In this document: piece after piece, positions 9,001 to 17,348 of the stretch
Position numbering within the stretch: position 1 is the stretch's first letter
Layout of the letters: the number at the start of each line of letters is the position of its first letter
NCBI GenBank assembly: GCA_964606735.1
Contig: CAZSHI010000032.1
Coordinates: 1 to 27,501 of the forward strand
Direction: 5' to 3'
Length of the DNA: 27,501 bases
Source: UBA5109 sp964606735
Lineage (GTDB): Bacteria > Pseudomonadota > Gammaproteobacteria > Pseudomonadales > Pseudohongiellaceae
Position numbers and translations under genes: made by a program
The notes under the pieces: generated by a model
Seen by the model: the letters and a program-made list of their open reading frames with translations, nothing else
Database searches by the model: none
What the model was told of the DNA's origin: nothing

Positions 9001-9581
9001 TGACCAATCGCCGAATTGCCAGTTTGCGTGCAGAAAATGCATCACAGACAGTGATTGGCCTGATTCATGATATGCGCATCATCAAGAGCAAGCGTGGCGG
9101 CAATATCGCGATTCTGACGCTGGATGACCAGAGTGCCCGTATTGAAGTAACACTCTTCGGCGAGGTGTATGAATCAGTTCGGGAAAGTCTGAGTAAGGAT
9201 GCGATTGTCATGGTAGAAGGGCAGGTCAGTCAGAATGAATTCGCCGGTGACGGCAGCCTGCAGATTCGCGCCAAACGCATCCTGGGTTTTCAGGAAGCCA
9301 GACAAGCCTATCTGAACAACATTACCCTGCATCTGCAGGAACAACAGTTATGCGCTGAAAAATTACAGGAACTCGAAAACATTTTGCAGGATTATCTGTT
9401 TCAAGCGTCAGAGGGTGATTCTACGCCGGAAAAAACCTGCGGCGTTGTGGTTAACTATGCAAGAGAAGGCGTGCAGGGTAAAATTGTGCTTGGTAAATCC
9501 TGGCGGGTCAGACCCGATGATGATTTACTGCATCGATTACGTGAACAATATGGCGCCCAGGGTGTCAGCTTGAGTTATTAA
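6060..9581 (+). CDS. dnaE: DNA polymerase III subunit alpha
   Basis: This is the replicative polymerase catalytic subunit, 1173 residues (E. coli 1160). It has an N-terminal PHP domain (HLKVHSEYSLVDGL), the C-family polymerase core with GPGRGSGAGSLVAYAL and the catalytic aspartates in PDFDVDFC (Asp404 and Asp406), fingers residues such as YGFNKSHSAAYALVSYQT, and a C-terminal OB-fold/tail region. The clamp-binding position (E. coli QADMF, 920-924) reads VEDLF at 922-926, so the usual Gln is absent. ATG 6060 (MTDSPAFIHLKVHS) matches the family start. An in-frame TTG at 6042 would add six unlikely residues. There is no good ribosome site at either codon. The 60-base gap after rnhB holds nothing I can name. 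Confidence 0.97.
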   Translation: MTDSPAFIHLKVHSEYSLVDGLVRIPELVNRAAELGQPAVALTDLTNFYALIKFYSGAISKGLKPICGCDLRVCDSDNSDSATPLTFLIKNIKGYHNLITLISKSYQEGQRRGQILTQREWIEAHQEGLIVLSGGREGSIGQALLKDDEILAKAELNYWMKLFPDSFYLELQRTDRPGEEQYIHQAVELSSQFDCPVVASNDVRFLREEEFEAHEARVCINDRRTLDDPRRPRHYSERQHLRSTQEMQELFKDIPEALSNTVEIAKRCNLELSLGTPRLPEYPVPEGMSVNDYLRELSEQGLSERLLEATTKEPDQEMRQRYQQRLDFELGIINQMGFPGYFLIVMEFIQWAKENGVPVGPGRGSGAGSLVAYALRITDLDPLAYDLLFERFLNPERISMPDFDVDFCMDGRDRVIEHVADRYGRDAVSQIITFGTMAAKGVIRDVARVQGKSYALADKLSKLVPFELGMTLEKAMNEEPQLAEFVANDEEAEEIMEMAFKLEGLVRNVGKHAGGVVIAPGKLTDFTPLYCDETGANLVTQFDMSDVEKAGLVKFDFLGLRTLTIINWAVEMINTENKASKEQGETLDISHIPLDDPGVYQLLMSGETTAVFQLESKGMKELIKRLKPNTFEDIVALVALYRPGPLGSGMVDDFISRKHGAEVAYPHPLLEPILKNTYGVILYQEQVMQIAQVLADYSLGGADVLRRAMGKKKPEEMQKQREIFMEGATRNQIDTKQAEYIFELMEKFAGYGFNKSHSAAYALVSYQTAWLKRHYPAHFMASVLSADMQNTDKIVVLADECRRMNLPLHAPDVNLGRYGFTVDYEAGMPQVIYGLGAIKGLGEGPIENIIKTREESGAFKNLFDFCQRVDLSVINKRSIEALIRSGAFDSISADTDRAILLACMSEAIKTAEQTARIQESGVEDLFGNLLPADAADEDVYASYRHIRPWSEQRRLQEEKESLGLYLSGHPIEEYLPEIARMTNRRIASLRAENASQTVIGLIHDMRIIKSKRGGNIAILTLDDQSARIEVTLFGEVYESVRESLSKDAIVMVEGQVSQNEFAGDGSLQIRAKRILGFQEARQAYLNNITLHLQEQQLCAEKLQELENILQDYLFQASEGDSTPEKTCGVVVNYAREGVQGKIVLGKSWRVRPDDDLLHRLREQYGAQGVSLSY

Positions 9582-9586
9582 CAATT

Positions 9587-10540
9587 ATGCATTCAGATTT
9601 TCTAGAGTTCGAACAACCTATTGCTGAGCTAGAAGTGAAAATTAATGAGCTGCGGCTGGTTGGTGCAGACAATAAACTCAATATCACGGAAGAAATCGAA
9701 AAGCTTCAGGATAAGAGCCGGAAACTGACCACCAAAATTTTCTCTTCCCTCAGCCCCTGGCAGATATCAATGCTGGCCCGGCATCCGCTGCGACCACAGA
9801 CGGAAGACTATATCCGCTACATGTGTACGGAGTTTGAAGAGCTGCATGGTGACCGCCTGTATGCTGATGACGCTTCCATTCTGGGAGGCGTTGCCTATCT
9901 CGATGATATCCCGGTCATGATGATTGGCCATCAGAAAGGCCGCAGCACCGAAGAAAAGGTAAGACGTAATTTTGGTATGCCGAAACCGGAAGGGTACCGC
10001 AAGGCAAGACGCCTGATGCTGCTGGCCGAGCGTTACAAGTTGCCGGTGCTTACATTTATTGACACGCTGGGTGCTTATCCGGGTGTTGATTCTGAAGCCA
10101 GGGGAATCAATGAGGCCATTGCCGAGAACATGGCGATCATGTCCCGTCTGAAAACACCTATCATCGCAACGGTAACCGGTGAAGGAAATTCAGGTGGTGC
10201 CATTGCCATCGGCGTCTGTGATTACCTGAACATGCTTCAATATTCGACCTATTACGTCATCTCCCCCGAAGGCTGTGCTACCATTTTGTGGAAGTCAGCG
10301 GATTTTAAAGCCGCAGCTGCCGAGGCAATGGGCGTGACCTCCAGCCGTCTGGAAGAACTGGGCATTGTAGATCGTAGCATTGAAGAACCACTTGGTGGCG
10401 CCCACCGTGATATGCAATTGACAGCAAGCCGACTCAAAGACGCACTGCTGGAGCAGATTCGCCAGTTACGTGACATGGATACCGATTCTTTACTGGAAAG
10501 ACGTTATAAACGTTTAATGCGGCATGGCGCGTCTAACTGA
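9587..10540 (+). CDS. accA: Acetyl-CoA carboxylase carboxyltransferase subunit alpha
   Basis: AccA pairs with AccD to transfer the carboxyl group from biotin on AccB to acetyl-CoA, making malonyl-CoA for fatty acid synthesis. The 317 residues match the family (E. coli 319). An N-terminal helical region (FLEFEQPIAELEVKINEL) precedes the crotonase-fold domain with HGDRLYADDASILGG, FGMPKPEGYRKA, DTLGAYPGVDSEARG and GEGNSGGAIAIG, which form the CoA/biotin site. ATG 9587 lies five bases after dnaE ends, and the 3' end overlaps tilS by 17 bases. Escherichia has ldcC and another gene between accA and tilS; here they are adjacent, as I recall for Pseudomonas. Confidence 0.96.
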   Translation: MHSDFLEFEQPIAELEVKINELRLVGADNKLNITEEIEKLQDKSRKLTTKIFSSLSPWQISMLARHPLRPQTEDYIRYMCTEFEELHGDRLYADDASILGGVAYLDDIPVMMIGHQKGRSTEEKVRRNFGMPKPEGYRKARRLMLLAERYKLPVLTFIDTLGAYPGVDSEARGINEAIAENMAIMSRLKTPIIATVTGEGNSGGAIAIGVCDYLNMLQYSTYYVISPEGCATILWKSADFKAAAAEAMGVTSSRLEELGIVDRSIEEPLGGAHRDMQLTASRLKDALLEQIRQLRDMDTDSLLERRYKRLMRHGASN

Positions 10541-11888
10541 ACATGCCTTCCTGCAAGACCTTTCTGATTTAAGCTATTCTTCCGAGACGACCTTTTGGGT
10601 GGCCTATAGCGGCGGACTGGATTCCCAGGTTCTGCTGGAACTGGCCAGAAGAAGCCTGCCGCAGTCGCAGCTCAAAGCCATTCATGTGCATCATGGTCTG
10701 CATCCTGATGCGGATCAATGGCAGGCCCATTGCCAGCAATACTGCCAGGCAAACGGCATCCCACTGCTGGTGAAAACAATCGCGCTGGCGCCGGGGAGCA
10801 GTCTCGAGTCCCGGGCCCGCGAAGCACGCTATGGCGTGTTTGCGGATCAGCTAAATCCAGGTGATGTCCTGCTGATGGCCCACCACCAGGATGATCAGGT
10901 CGAGACCATGCTTTATCACCTGCTGCGCGGCAGTGGTCCAAGAGGGCTAGGCGGCATTCCCGCCAGCAGGCCCTTGCAAGTTGCTACCCTGTTCAGACCG
11001 CTACTGAATTATTCACGTCAGGAGATCAAAGGCTTTGCTGACAGTAACGAACTGAACTGGGTTGAAGATCACAGTAACCAGAATATCGAGTTTGACCGTA
11101 ATTTCCTGCGCCACACGATTATTCCGGCACTAAAATCGCGTTGGCCTGACGCAGGCAAGGTTTTTCAGCGCAGTGCAGGGCTGCAGCAGGAAGCTGACTC
11201 TCTGCTCAAAGAACTGGCCCAGCTTGATGCAGGCTTTAGGTTCAGTACTGTCTCGCCACAGTTGCCACTGGCGCCTATCAAAACGCTCGAAGCCAGTCGG
11301 CAGCGTAATCTGCTGCGTCACTGGTTCGCTGCGCTTGCACAAAAGTATGATCTGCCGACACCGGGGTTTGAGGAATTGCGCAAGCTGGTCACGGAATTGA
11401 TCCCGGCTGTTGAAGACGCCAGTCCTCTGGTCAGCTGGACATCCGGTGCTGTTGAGGTGCAGGCAAGGCGCTATCGTGAGTGTCTGTATGTGCTAAAGGA
11501 TTTTGCCAGCTCAGCCCCCGAGGGGAGATATCCATTGTCGCCGGAGCAGCCGCTAGAATTGCCGGCAGGGCTGGGAACTGTCAGTTTGCGAAAAGCCAAG
11601 GTAGATGAAATCGGTTTTTCCCTGTCTGGTAATGAACGGCCTGAGATACGTTTTAGTCCCGATGAAAATAGCGCAAAACCTTTTGCCAGGCGTACCCGTT
11701 CGCTGAAAAAAATTTATCAGGATTATGCGGTACCACCCTGGTTGCGGGATCGCATTCCGCTGTTGTATATCAATGATCAGCTGGTGGCACTTGCCGATCT
11801 GTTTGTCTGTGACGGGGCAGCCGTTAAGACGGGTGAAAACCGACTCATTTTAAGCTGGCACAGAGCAGATATTCATTGTGGATATTAG
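10524..11888 (+). CDS. tilS: tRNA(Ile)-lysidine synthetase TilS
   Basis: TilS attaches lysine to C34 of the CAU-anticodon isoleucine tRNA, changing it to read AUA. The PP-loop ATP-binding motif SGGLDS is at residues 29-34. HVHHGLHPDADQW, MAHHQDDQVETMLYHLLRGSG and the later RNFLRHTIIPAL segment are typical of the N-terminal domain. The C-terminal substrate-binding domain ends near residue 445 with PLLYINDQLVALADLFVCD. The length is 454 (E. coli 432). It starts inside accA (17-base overlap, different frame), which suggests coupled expression. Confidence 0.95.
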   Translation: MARLTEHAFLQDLSDLSYSSETTFWVAYSGGLDSQVLLELARRSLPQSQLKAIHVHHGLHPDADQWQAHCQQYCQANGIPLLVKTIALAPGSSLESRAREARYGVFADQLNPGDVLLMAHHQDDQVETMLYHLLRGSGPRGLGGIPASRPLQVATLFRPLLNYSRQEIKGFADSNELNWVEDHSNQNIEFDRNFLRHTIIPALKSRWPDAGKVFQRSAGLQQEADSLLKELAQLDAGFRFSTVSPQLPLAPIKTLEASRQRNLLRHWFAALAQKYDLPTPGFEELRKLVTELIPAVEDASPLVSWTSGAVEVQARRYRECLYVLKDFASSAPEGRYPLSPEQPLELPAGLGTVSLRKAKVDEIGFSLSGNERPEIRFSPDENSAKPFARRTRSLKKIYQDYAVPPWLRDRIPLLYINDQLVALADLFVCDGAAVKTGENRLILSWHRADIHCGY

Positions 11889-11940
11889 GGTGTTCTGGTA
11901 ACCTGTAGCTCCATCTATGTTTCACCAAGATGGGCTGAGA

Positions 11941-13566
11941 ATGACGCGATATATCTTTATTACCGGTGGTGTGGTTTCCTCTCTCGGTAAAGGCATAACC
12001 TCAGCATCCCTAGCAGCAATCCTCGAAGCACGTGGTCTGAAAGTGACCATGCTCAAGCTTGACCCTTACATCAACGTTGACCCTGGCACCATGAGTCCTT
12101 TCCAGCATGGCGAGGTTTTCGTGACGGAAGATGGTGCCGAAACGGATCTCGATCTGGGGCATTATGAACGCTTTATCCGTACCACCATGAGTCAGGCAAA
12201 TAATTTTACAGCCGGGCGGGTGTATGAGGATGTCATCAAGAAAGAGCGCCGGGGTGATTACCTGGGCGCCACAATCCAGGTCATTCCACATATCACGGAT
12301 GAAATCAAATTGCGCATCGAGCAGGGGGCCGGTGATGCCGATGTGGCCCTGGTCGAGATTGGTGGCACGGTAGGTGATATTGAATCCCAGCCTTTTCTGG
12401 AAGCGGTGCGACAGATGAAGGTGGAGCTGGGCTCTTCGCGGGCACTGTTTCTGCATCTGACACTGGTGCCCTATATTCGCACAGCGGGGGAAACCAAAAC
12501 CAAACCGACCCAGCACTCAGTCAGGGATCTGCGTTCCATCGGTATTCAGCCGGATATCCTGGTATGCCGCTCGGAGCATGAAATTCCTGAATCAGCACGC
12601 AAGAAAATAGCCCTGTTTACCAACGTGGAACTGCCTGCGGTTGTTTCCCTGCAGGATACTGCCACCATCTATTCAGCACCGATGATTCTGCACAATACCG
12701 GCCTGGATGAGATAATTGTCGAACGCTTCAAACTGGAATGCCCGCCGGCTGACCTCTCGGAATGGCAGGAAGTCGTCGATCGAATCAGCTCGCCCAAGCA
12801 GGAAGTGGTGATCGCCATGGTTGGCAAGTACATGGATCTTCTGGATGCCTATAAATCCCTGATTGAAGCCATCAAACATGCGGGGATCCATACTGCCACC
12901 GAGATCACCACGCGCTATATCGATGCCGAGACCATTGAAAAGGAAGGCACGGATATTTTACAGGGTGTGGATGCCATCGTGGTGCCAGGTGGTTTTGGTG
13001 AGCGTGGTATCGAAGGCATGATACTGACTGCCCAGTACGCCAGGGAAAACAAGGTGCCCTATCTGGGTATCTGTCTTGGTCTGCACATTGCGGTCATTGA
13101 ATTTGCCAGGAACGTGCTTGGCCTGAAAGGGGCACACAGTACTGAATTCGACAGGGCTTGCAGTGACCCGGTCATTGCCCTGATTACTGAATGGATGGGT
13201 GCCGATGGTGCCACGGAGCAACGCGATGAGAATTCAGACCTGGGTGGCACCATGCGCCTGGGTGGACAGCAATGCCGCCTGGAGGATAATTCCATCGCCA
13301 AAGACGCTTATCAAAAAGATGTGATCGTTGAGCGTCACCGTCATCGCTATGAAGTGAACAATAATTATGTCGAACAACTGGAGGCAAAAGGGCTCAAGGT
13401 TTCCGGTAAATCCATGGATGGCAAGCTGATGGAAGTGATAGAACTGCAGGATCATCCCTGGTTTCTGGCTTGCCAGTTTCACCCGGAATTTACCTCATCG
13501 CCACGAGACGGCCATCCTCTGTTCACTGGCTTTATCAAGGCCGCGGTAAGCAGCAAGAAGAGCTGA
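11941..13566 (+). CDS. pyrG: CTP synthase
   Basis: CTP synthase aminates UTP to CTP using ammonia from glutamine. The 541-residue protein (E. coli 545) has the N-terminal synthetase domain (TGGVVSSLGKG, LKLDPYINVDPGTMSP, GEVFVTEDGAETDLDLGHYE) and a C-terminal class I glutamine amidotransferase domain with nucleophile Cys378 in LGICLGLH and the His/Glu pair in CQFHPEF. The usual LGMQ after the nucleophile reads LGLH, placing His382 at a glutamine-contact position. ATG 11941 (MTRYIFITGG) fits the family. An upstream in-frame ATG at 11917 would add eight residues not found in relatives. It heads the pyrG-kdsA-eno cluster. Confidence 0.96.
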   Translation: MTRYIFITGGVVSSLGKGITSASLAAILEARGLKVTMLKLDPYINVDPGTMSPFQHGEVFVTEDGAETDLDLGHYERFIRTTMSQANNFTAGRVYEDVIKKERRGDYLGATIQVIPHITDEIKLRIEQGAGDADVALVEIGGTVGDIESQPFLEAVRQMKVELGSSRALFLHLTLVPYIRTAGETKTKPTQHSVRDLRSIGIQPDILVCRSEHEIPESARKKIALFTNVELPAVVSLQDTATIYSAPMILHNTGLDEIIVERFKLECPPADLSEWQEVVDRISSPKQEVVIAMVGKYMDLLDAYKSLIEAIKHAGIHTATEITTRYIDAETIEKEGTDILQGVDAIVVPGGFGERGIEGMILTAQYARENKVPYLGICLGLHIAVIEFARNVLGLKGAHSTEFDRACSDPVIALITEWMGADGATEQRDENSDLGGTMRLGGQQCRLEDNSIAKDAYQKDVIVERHRHRYEVNNNYVEQLEAKGLKVSGKSMDGKLMEVIELQDHPWFLACQFHPEFTSSPRDGHPLFTGFIKAAVSSKKS

Positions 13567-13576
13567 GGCACGAGGC

Positions 13577-14419
13577 ATGCAGAAAATCTTACAGCTCGGC
13601 GATATTCCCATCGGCAATGAGTCACCGATGATCCTTGTCGGCGGATTGAATGTGCTCGAATCGGAAGAGCTGGCGCTGGAAACCGCAGACAAGTTCAAGC
13701 GTACGTGTGAGCGTCTGAACATTCCCTATATCTTCAAGGCCTCCTTTGATAAAGCCAACCGCTCTTCGAAAAACTCCTATCGCGGGCCGGGGCTGGGAAA
13801 AGGCCTACAGATACTGGCTGCTGTCAAAGAGAGCTGCCAGGTACCGCTATTAACCGATGTGCATGAACCTGCTCAGGCGCAAGCGGCAGCAGAGGTCGTT
13901 GATATCATTCAGTTGCCGGCTTTTCTGTCACGCCAGACGGATCTGGTGGTCGCCATGGCCGAATCCGGTGCGATTATCAATATCAAGAAAGCGCAGTTTC
14001 TGGCACCGGCAGAGATGCAGCACATCATTGCCAAATTCAGGGAAGCCGGTAATGAAAAGCTCATGCTTTGTGAGCGCGGCAGCAGCTTTGGTTATAACAA
14101 CCTGGTTGTTGATATGCTGGGTTTCCCCATACTCAAGGGTTTTGGCTTTCCGGTGCTGTTTGATGTCACGCACGCCCTGCAGATGCCTGGAGCCAGAAGT
14201 GACAGTGCCGGTGGCCGGCGCAAGGATGTCACCAGCCTGGCCAAGGCGGGCATAGCCCAGAAAATCGCCGGTCTGTTTCTGGAAGCGCACCCCGACCCGG
14301 ACAAAGCGCTGTGTGACGGTCCCTGTGCATTACCGCTTGCACAGCTCGAGCCATTTTTAACCCAGCTGAAGGCACTGGATGTTCTGATCAAATCACAGCC
14401 AGACATCGACACGGCCTGA
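13577..14419 (+). CDS. kdsA: 3-deoxy-8-phosphooctulonate synthase (Kdo-8-phosphate synthase)
   Basis: KdsA condenses phosphoenolpyruvate with arabinose 5-phosphate to give Kdo-8-phosphate, the precursor of the inner-core sugar of LPS. The 280-residue TIM-barrel protein has FKASFDKANRSS, GLGKGLQIL, LLTDVHEP, IQLPAFLSRQTDL, NIKKAQFLAP and the long FDVTHALQMPG region. Asn25 in VGGLNVLES places it in the metal-independent class, since metal-dependent forms have Cys there. It begins 10 bases after pyrG. The next gene, eno, makes phosphoenolpyruvate, a KdsA substrate. Confidence 0.96.
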   Translation: MQKILQLGDIPIGNESPMILVGGLNVLESEELALETADKFKRTCERLNIPYIFKASFDKANRSSKNSYRGPGLGKGLQILAAVKESCQVPLLTDVHEPAQAQAAAEVVDIIQLPAFLSRQTDLVVAMAESGAIINIKKAQFLAPAEMQHIIAKFREAGNEKLMLCERGSSFGYNNLVVDMLGFPILKGFGFPVLFDVTHALQMPGARSDSAGGRRKDVTSLAKAGIAQKIAGLFLEAHPDPDKALCDGPCALPLAQLEPFLTQLKALDVLIKSQPDIDTA

Positions 14420-14453
14420 AGCGTTGATATCTCATTAATGAAGGAAAGTAACC

Positions 14454-15746
14454 GTGAGCAGTATTAAAGATATTAAAGCCAGAGAAGTGCTGGATTCCCG
14501 GGGCAACCCGACAGTTCAGGCCGACGTCATTCTAGATAGCGGTGAATGTGGCAGTGCCTGTGCACCATCGGGGGCCTCTACCGGCTCCCGAGAAGCCCTG
14601 GAATTACGTGACAAGGACCCTGCACGCTATGGTGGCAAAGGTGTACTTAAAGCCGTACAGGCCGTCAATGAGGATATCAGGCAGGCGCTGCTGGGTCAGG
14701 ATGCCCGCCAACAGGCCCACATCGACCAGATGATGATTGATCTGGATGGAACCGAGAACAAAGCCAAGCTGGGTGCCAATGCGATACTGGCGGTTTCCCT
14801 GGCAGCAGCCAAGGCTGCCGCAGCGGCGGGTCGACAAAGTCTGTATTCCTACATTGCCGCGCTGGATGGTGGCAATGCTGCCTATACCATGCCGGTGCCC
14901 ATGATGAATATCATCAACGGCGGTGAGCATGCTGATAATAATGTCGATATCCAGGAATTCATGATTCAGCCGGTGGGGGCTCCCACTTTTTCTGAGGCTC
15001 TGCGTTACGGCGCCGAAGTGTTCCACGCCCTCAAGGCCGTCTTAAACGCCCTGGGGCTGAATACAGCGGTGGGTGATGAAGGCGGCTTTGCGCCGAACCT
15101 GCCCTCCAATGCTGCGGCCATTGAGGCCATTCTGAGTGCCATTGATAAAGCAGGTTTTAAAGCAGGAACGGATATCTGTCTGGCACTGGATTGCGCTTCC
15201 TCGGAATTTTACCGCGATGGGCAGTATCAGCTTAGCGGGGAAGGCAAGTCCTACGACAGCGAAGGCTTTGCCGATTATCTGGTTGACCTGTGCCAGCAAT
15301 ATCCAATTCTATCTATTGAGGATGGCATGGATGAAAGTGACTGGGAGGGTTGGGCCACCTTGACAGGTAAACTGGGCGATAAGGTTCAATTGGTGGGAGA
15401 TGATCTTTTTGTGACCAATACCCGCATCCTGCAGGAAGGGATTGATAAACAGATTGCCAATTCCATTCTGATCAAATTCAATCAGATAGGTAGCCTGAGC
15501 GAAACGCTGGCTGCCATCAACATGGCAAAAGCGGCGAACTATACCGCCGTGATTTCCCATCGTTCTGGCGAAACCGAAGACACAACAATTGCCGATCTGG
15601 CGGTGGCGACTTCAGCCGGGCAGATCAAAACCGGCTCGCTGTGTCGTTCAGACAGGGTTGCCAAGTACAACCGCTTGCTGGTTATTGAAGAGGAACTCGG
15701 TAGTCTTGCGACTTACCGGGGGCTTGAGGAATTCAGCAGGGCATAA
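14454..15746 (+). CDS. eno: Enolase
   Basis: Enolase interconverts 2-phosphoglycerate and phosphoenolpyruvate and, in many gammaproteobacteria, is also part of the RNase E degradosome. The 430 residues (E. coli 432) keep Glu209 and Lys341 for catalysis, the metal ligands Asp246, Glu289 and Asp316, and the signature LIKFNQIGSLSETLAAI followed by SHRSGETEDTTIADLAVAT. The start is GTG at 14454, supported by AAGGA eight bases upstream (14441-14445). An ATG at 14438 is out of frame. The 34-base gap after kdsA shows no terminator. Confidence 0.97.
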   Translation: MSSIKDIKAREVLDSRGNPTVQADVILDSGECGSACAPSGASTGSREALELRDKDPARYGGKGVLKAVQAVNEDIRQALLGQDARQQAHIDQMMIDLDGTENKAKLGANAILAVSLAAAKAAAAAGRQSLYSYIAALDGGNAAYTMPVPMMNIINGGEHADNNVDIQEFMIQPVGAPTFSEALRYGAEVFHALKAVLNALGLNTAVGDEGGFAPNLPSNAAAIEAILSAIDKAGFKAGTDICLALDCASSEFYRDGQYQLSGEGKSYDSEGFADYLVDLCQQYPILSIEDGMDESDWEGWATLTGKLGDKVQLVGDDLFVTNTRILQEGIDKQIANSILIKFNQIGSLSETLAAINMAKAANYTAVISHRSGETEDTTIADLAVATSAGQIKTGSLCRSDRVAKYNRLLVIEEELGSLATYRGLEEFSRA

Positions 15747-15764
15747 GGCCTGTGGGAGGGCAGC

Positions 15765-16082
15765 TTGAAAGTTTTGATAGCTGTATTGTTTTTCATTCTC
15801 CTCGGACTGCAATATCGCTTATGGGTTGGCGAGGGCAGTTTTGCGGATATAGATCGGCTCACTAATGAGCTGGACAGGCAGAGCCAGGAGAACACTGAAC
15901 TTTCCGCCCGCAATGCTTCACTGATAAATGAGGTGGAAGAATTGCAGGACGGCATGGATGCTATCGAAGAGCATGCCCGCAATGAACTTGGCCTGATCCG
16001 TGACGGTGAAACCTTCTTTTTAATTGTTGAAGATGAGGCTCAGTCTGGCAGGGAAAGCAGGCCAGAGACTCCCCGCGACTAG
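15765..16082 (+). CDS. ftsB: Cell division protein FtsB
   Basis: FtsB is a bitopic inner-membrane protein that forms the FtsQLB complex and licenses septal peptidoglycan synthesis. The 105-residue protein has an N-terminal membrane segment (about 3-18, LIAVLFFILLGLQYRLW), a coiled coil (about 26-68) and the conserved ARNELGLIRDGETFFLIV end. The start is TTG at 15765, with GGGAGGG at 15754-15760 just upstream. No ATG would keep the membrane segment. The neighbours eno and ispD are as in E. coli and Pseudomonas. Confidence 0.93.
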   Translation: MKVLIAVLFFILLGLQYRLWVGEGSFADIDRLTNELDRQSQENTELSARNASLINEVEELQDGMDAIEEHARNELGLIRDGETFFLIVEDEAQSGRESRPETPRD

Positions 16083-16100
16083 TCAAGAGGCAACACGTTT

Positions 16101-16847
16101 TTGTCTGAGCAGACGACAAGTTCAAACAGTGACTACTGGGCAGTAGTGCCTGCTGCTGGTATTGGCAGGCGCATGAACAGCAGCATTCCCAAGCAATACC
16201 TGAAAATCAAGGGACGGGAAGTGCTGGCATGGACGCTGGAGAGTCTGCAAAGCTTCGACAAACTGAGGGGCATCATACTCGTGCTGCACCCTGAAGACCG
16301 CTATTTTCAGGAACATCTGGCCTCCAGTTTTCCGAATATTGTCTGTGTAGAGGGCGGTGCTGAGCGCCTGCATTCCGTTGCTGCCGGTCTGTCTGCCGTT
16401 CAGGAAAGGGGAGCAGACCATGACTGGGTGCTGGTGCACGATGCAGTGCGACCCTGCCTGCACCCGGATGATTTGCACAGGCTTGTAGATGCACTGGAAG
16501 GAGAAAGTGCAGGCGGTATTCTCGCGCTCCCGGTGAGTGATACCCTGAAGCAGGCTGACTCCTTGCAGCAGGTCAGTGCAACGCTGCCACGGGAGAATTA
16601 CTGGCTGGCTGCAACACCGCAAATGTTTCGCCTTGGACCCTTGCTCAAAGCCACAAACCAGGCCCTGGAAGTGGGGCACCTGGCCACTGATGAGGCGGCG
16701 ACCATGGAGCAAATGGCGTATCCGGTGAAACTGGTTGCCGGTCGCCGGGATAATATTAAGATCACGTCGGCAGAAGATTTGGCGCTGGCCGAATTCATTT
16801 TACAGCAGCATGTTCTTGCCGATTCAGCTGCTATTCCTAGGTATTAA
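16101..16847 (+). CDS. ispD: 2-C-methyl-D-erythritol 4-phosphate cytidylyltransferase IspD
   Basis: IspD makes CDP-methylerythritol from CTP and MEP in the non-mevalonate isoprenoid pathway. The signature PAAGIGRRM (residues 18-26) with PKQYL forms the CTP-binding loop, and VLVHDAVRPCL, GGILALPVSDTLK, TPQMFR, TDEAATME and NIKITSAEDLALAE complete the family set. The 248 residues slightly exceed E. coli (236). The start is TTG at 16101, 10 bases after AGAGG. It is separate from ispF, not fused as in some alpha and epsilon proteobacteria. CTP comes from PyrG, encoded upstream. Confidence 0.95.
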   Translation: MSEQTTSSNSDYWAVVPAAGIGRRMNSSIPKQYLKIKGREVLAWTLESLQSFDKLRGIILVLHPEDRYFQEHLASSFPNIVCVEGGAERLHSVAAGLSAVQERGADHDWVLVHDAVRPCLHPDDLHRLVDALEGESAGGILALPVSDTLKQADSLQQVSATLPRENYWLAATPQMFRLGPLLKATNQALEVGHLATDEAATMEQMAYPVKLVAGRRDNIKITSAEDLALAEFILQQHVLADSAAIPRY

Positions 16848-16856
16848 GAGCACAGT

Positions 16857-17348
16857 ATGTTCAGAGTGGGTTCAGGCTTCGATGTGCACCGTTTTGAGGA
16901 GGCAGCAGATGAAAATGCTGCCGTGGTTCTGGGTGGTGTCAACATTCCGCACACGCACAGACTGCTGGCCCATTCAGATGGTGATGTCCTGAGCCATGCG
17001 CTGTGTGATGCGCTGTTGGGAGCGCTTGCTCTGGGTGATATAGGACAATATTTTCCGGATAGTGATTCACGTTATGCAGGCATCAGCAGCATGCAACTGC
17101 TCAGTGACGTTTATGAGATGCTCAAACAAGGTGGCTGGTCCCTGCAAAATGCCGACATCACGCTTATCGCCGAAAAACCCAGGCTGGCCGATTACAGGGA
17201 GGCCATACGGCAATCACTGGCGGATTGTCTGCAGCTGCCTCTGAGTGCCATTTCTGTAAAGGCGACCACCAGTGAAGGACTTGGCTTTACCGGGCGCGGT
17301 GAAGGTATTGCCGTGCAGGCACAGGTTCTGATTCAGGACGGATCATGA
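16857..17348 (+). CDS. ispF: 2-C-methyl-D-erythritol 2,4-cyclodiphosphate synthase IspF
   Basis: IspF cyclises CDP-methylerythritol 2-phosphate, two steps after IspD. The 163-residue protein (E. coli 159) has the metal ligands in GFDVHRF (Asp8, His10) and in the HSDGDVLSHALCDALLGALALGDIG region, plus ATTSEGLGFTGRGEGI near the C terminus for cytidine binding. The ATG at 16857 is nine bases after ispD. The stop codon overlaps the truD start (ATGA at 17345-17348), so the two are probably translationally coupled. Confidence 0.96.
   Translation: MFRVGSGFDVHRFEEAADENAAVVLGGVNIPHTHRLLAHSDGDVLSHALCDALLGALALGDIGQYFPDSDSRYAGISSMQLLSDVYEMLKQGGWSLQNADITLIAEKPRLADYREAIRQSLADCLQLPLSAISVKATTSEGLGFTGRGEGIAVQAQVLIQDGS

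Noticed and set aside
11917..11940. Upstream in-frame ATG for pyrG
   Set aside because: The eight extra residues are not in the family, and MTRYIFITGG at 11941 aligns with known starts.
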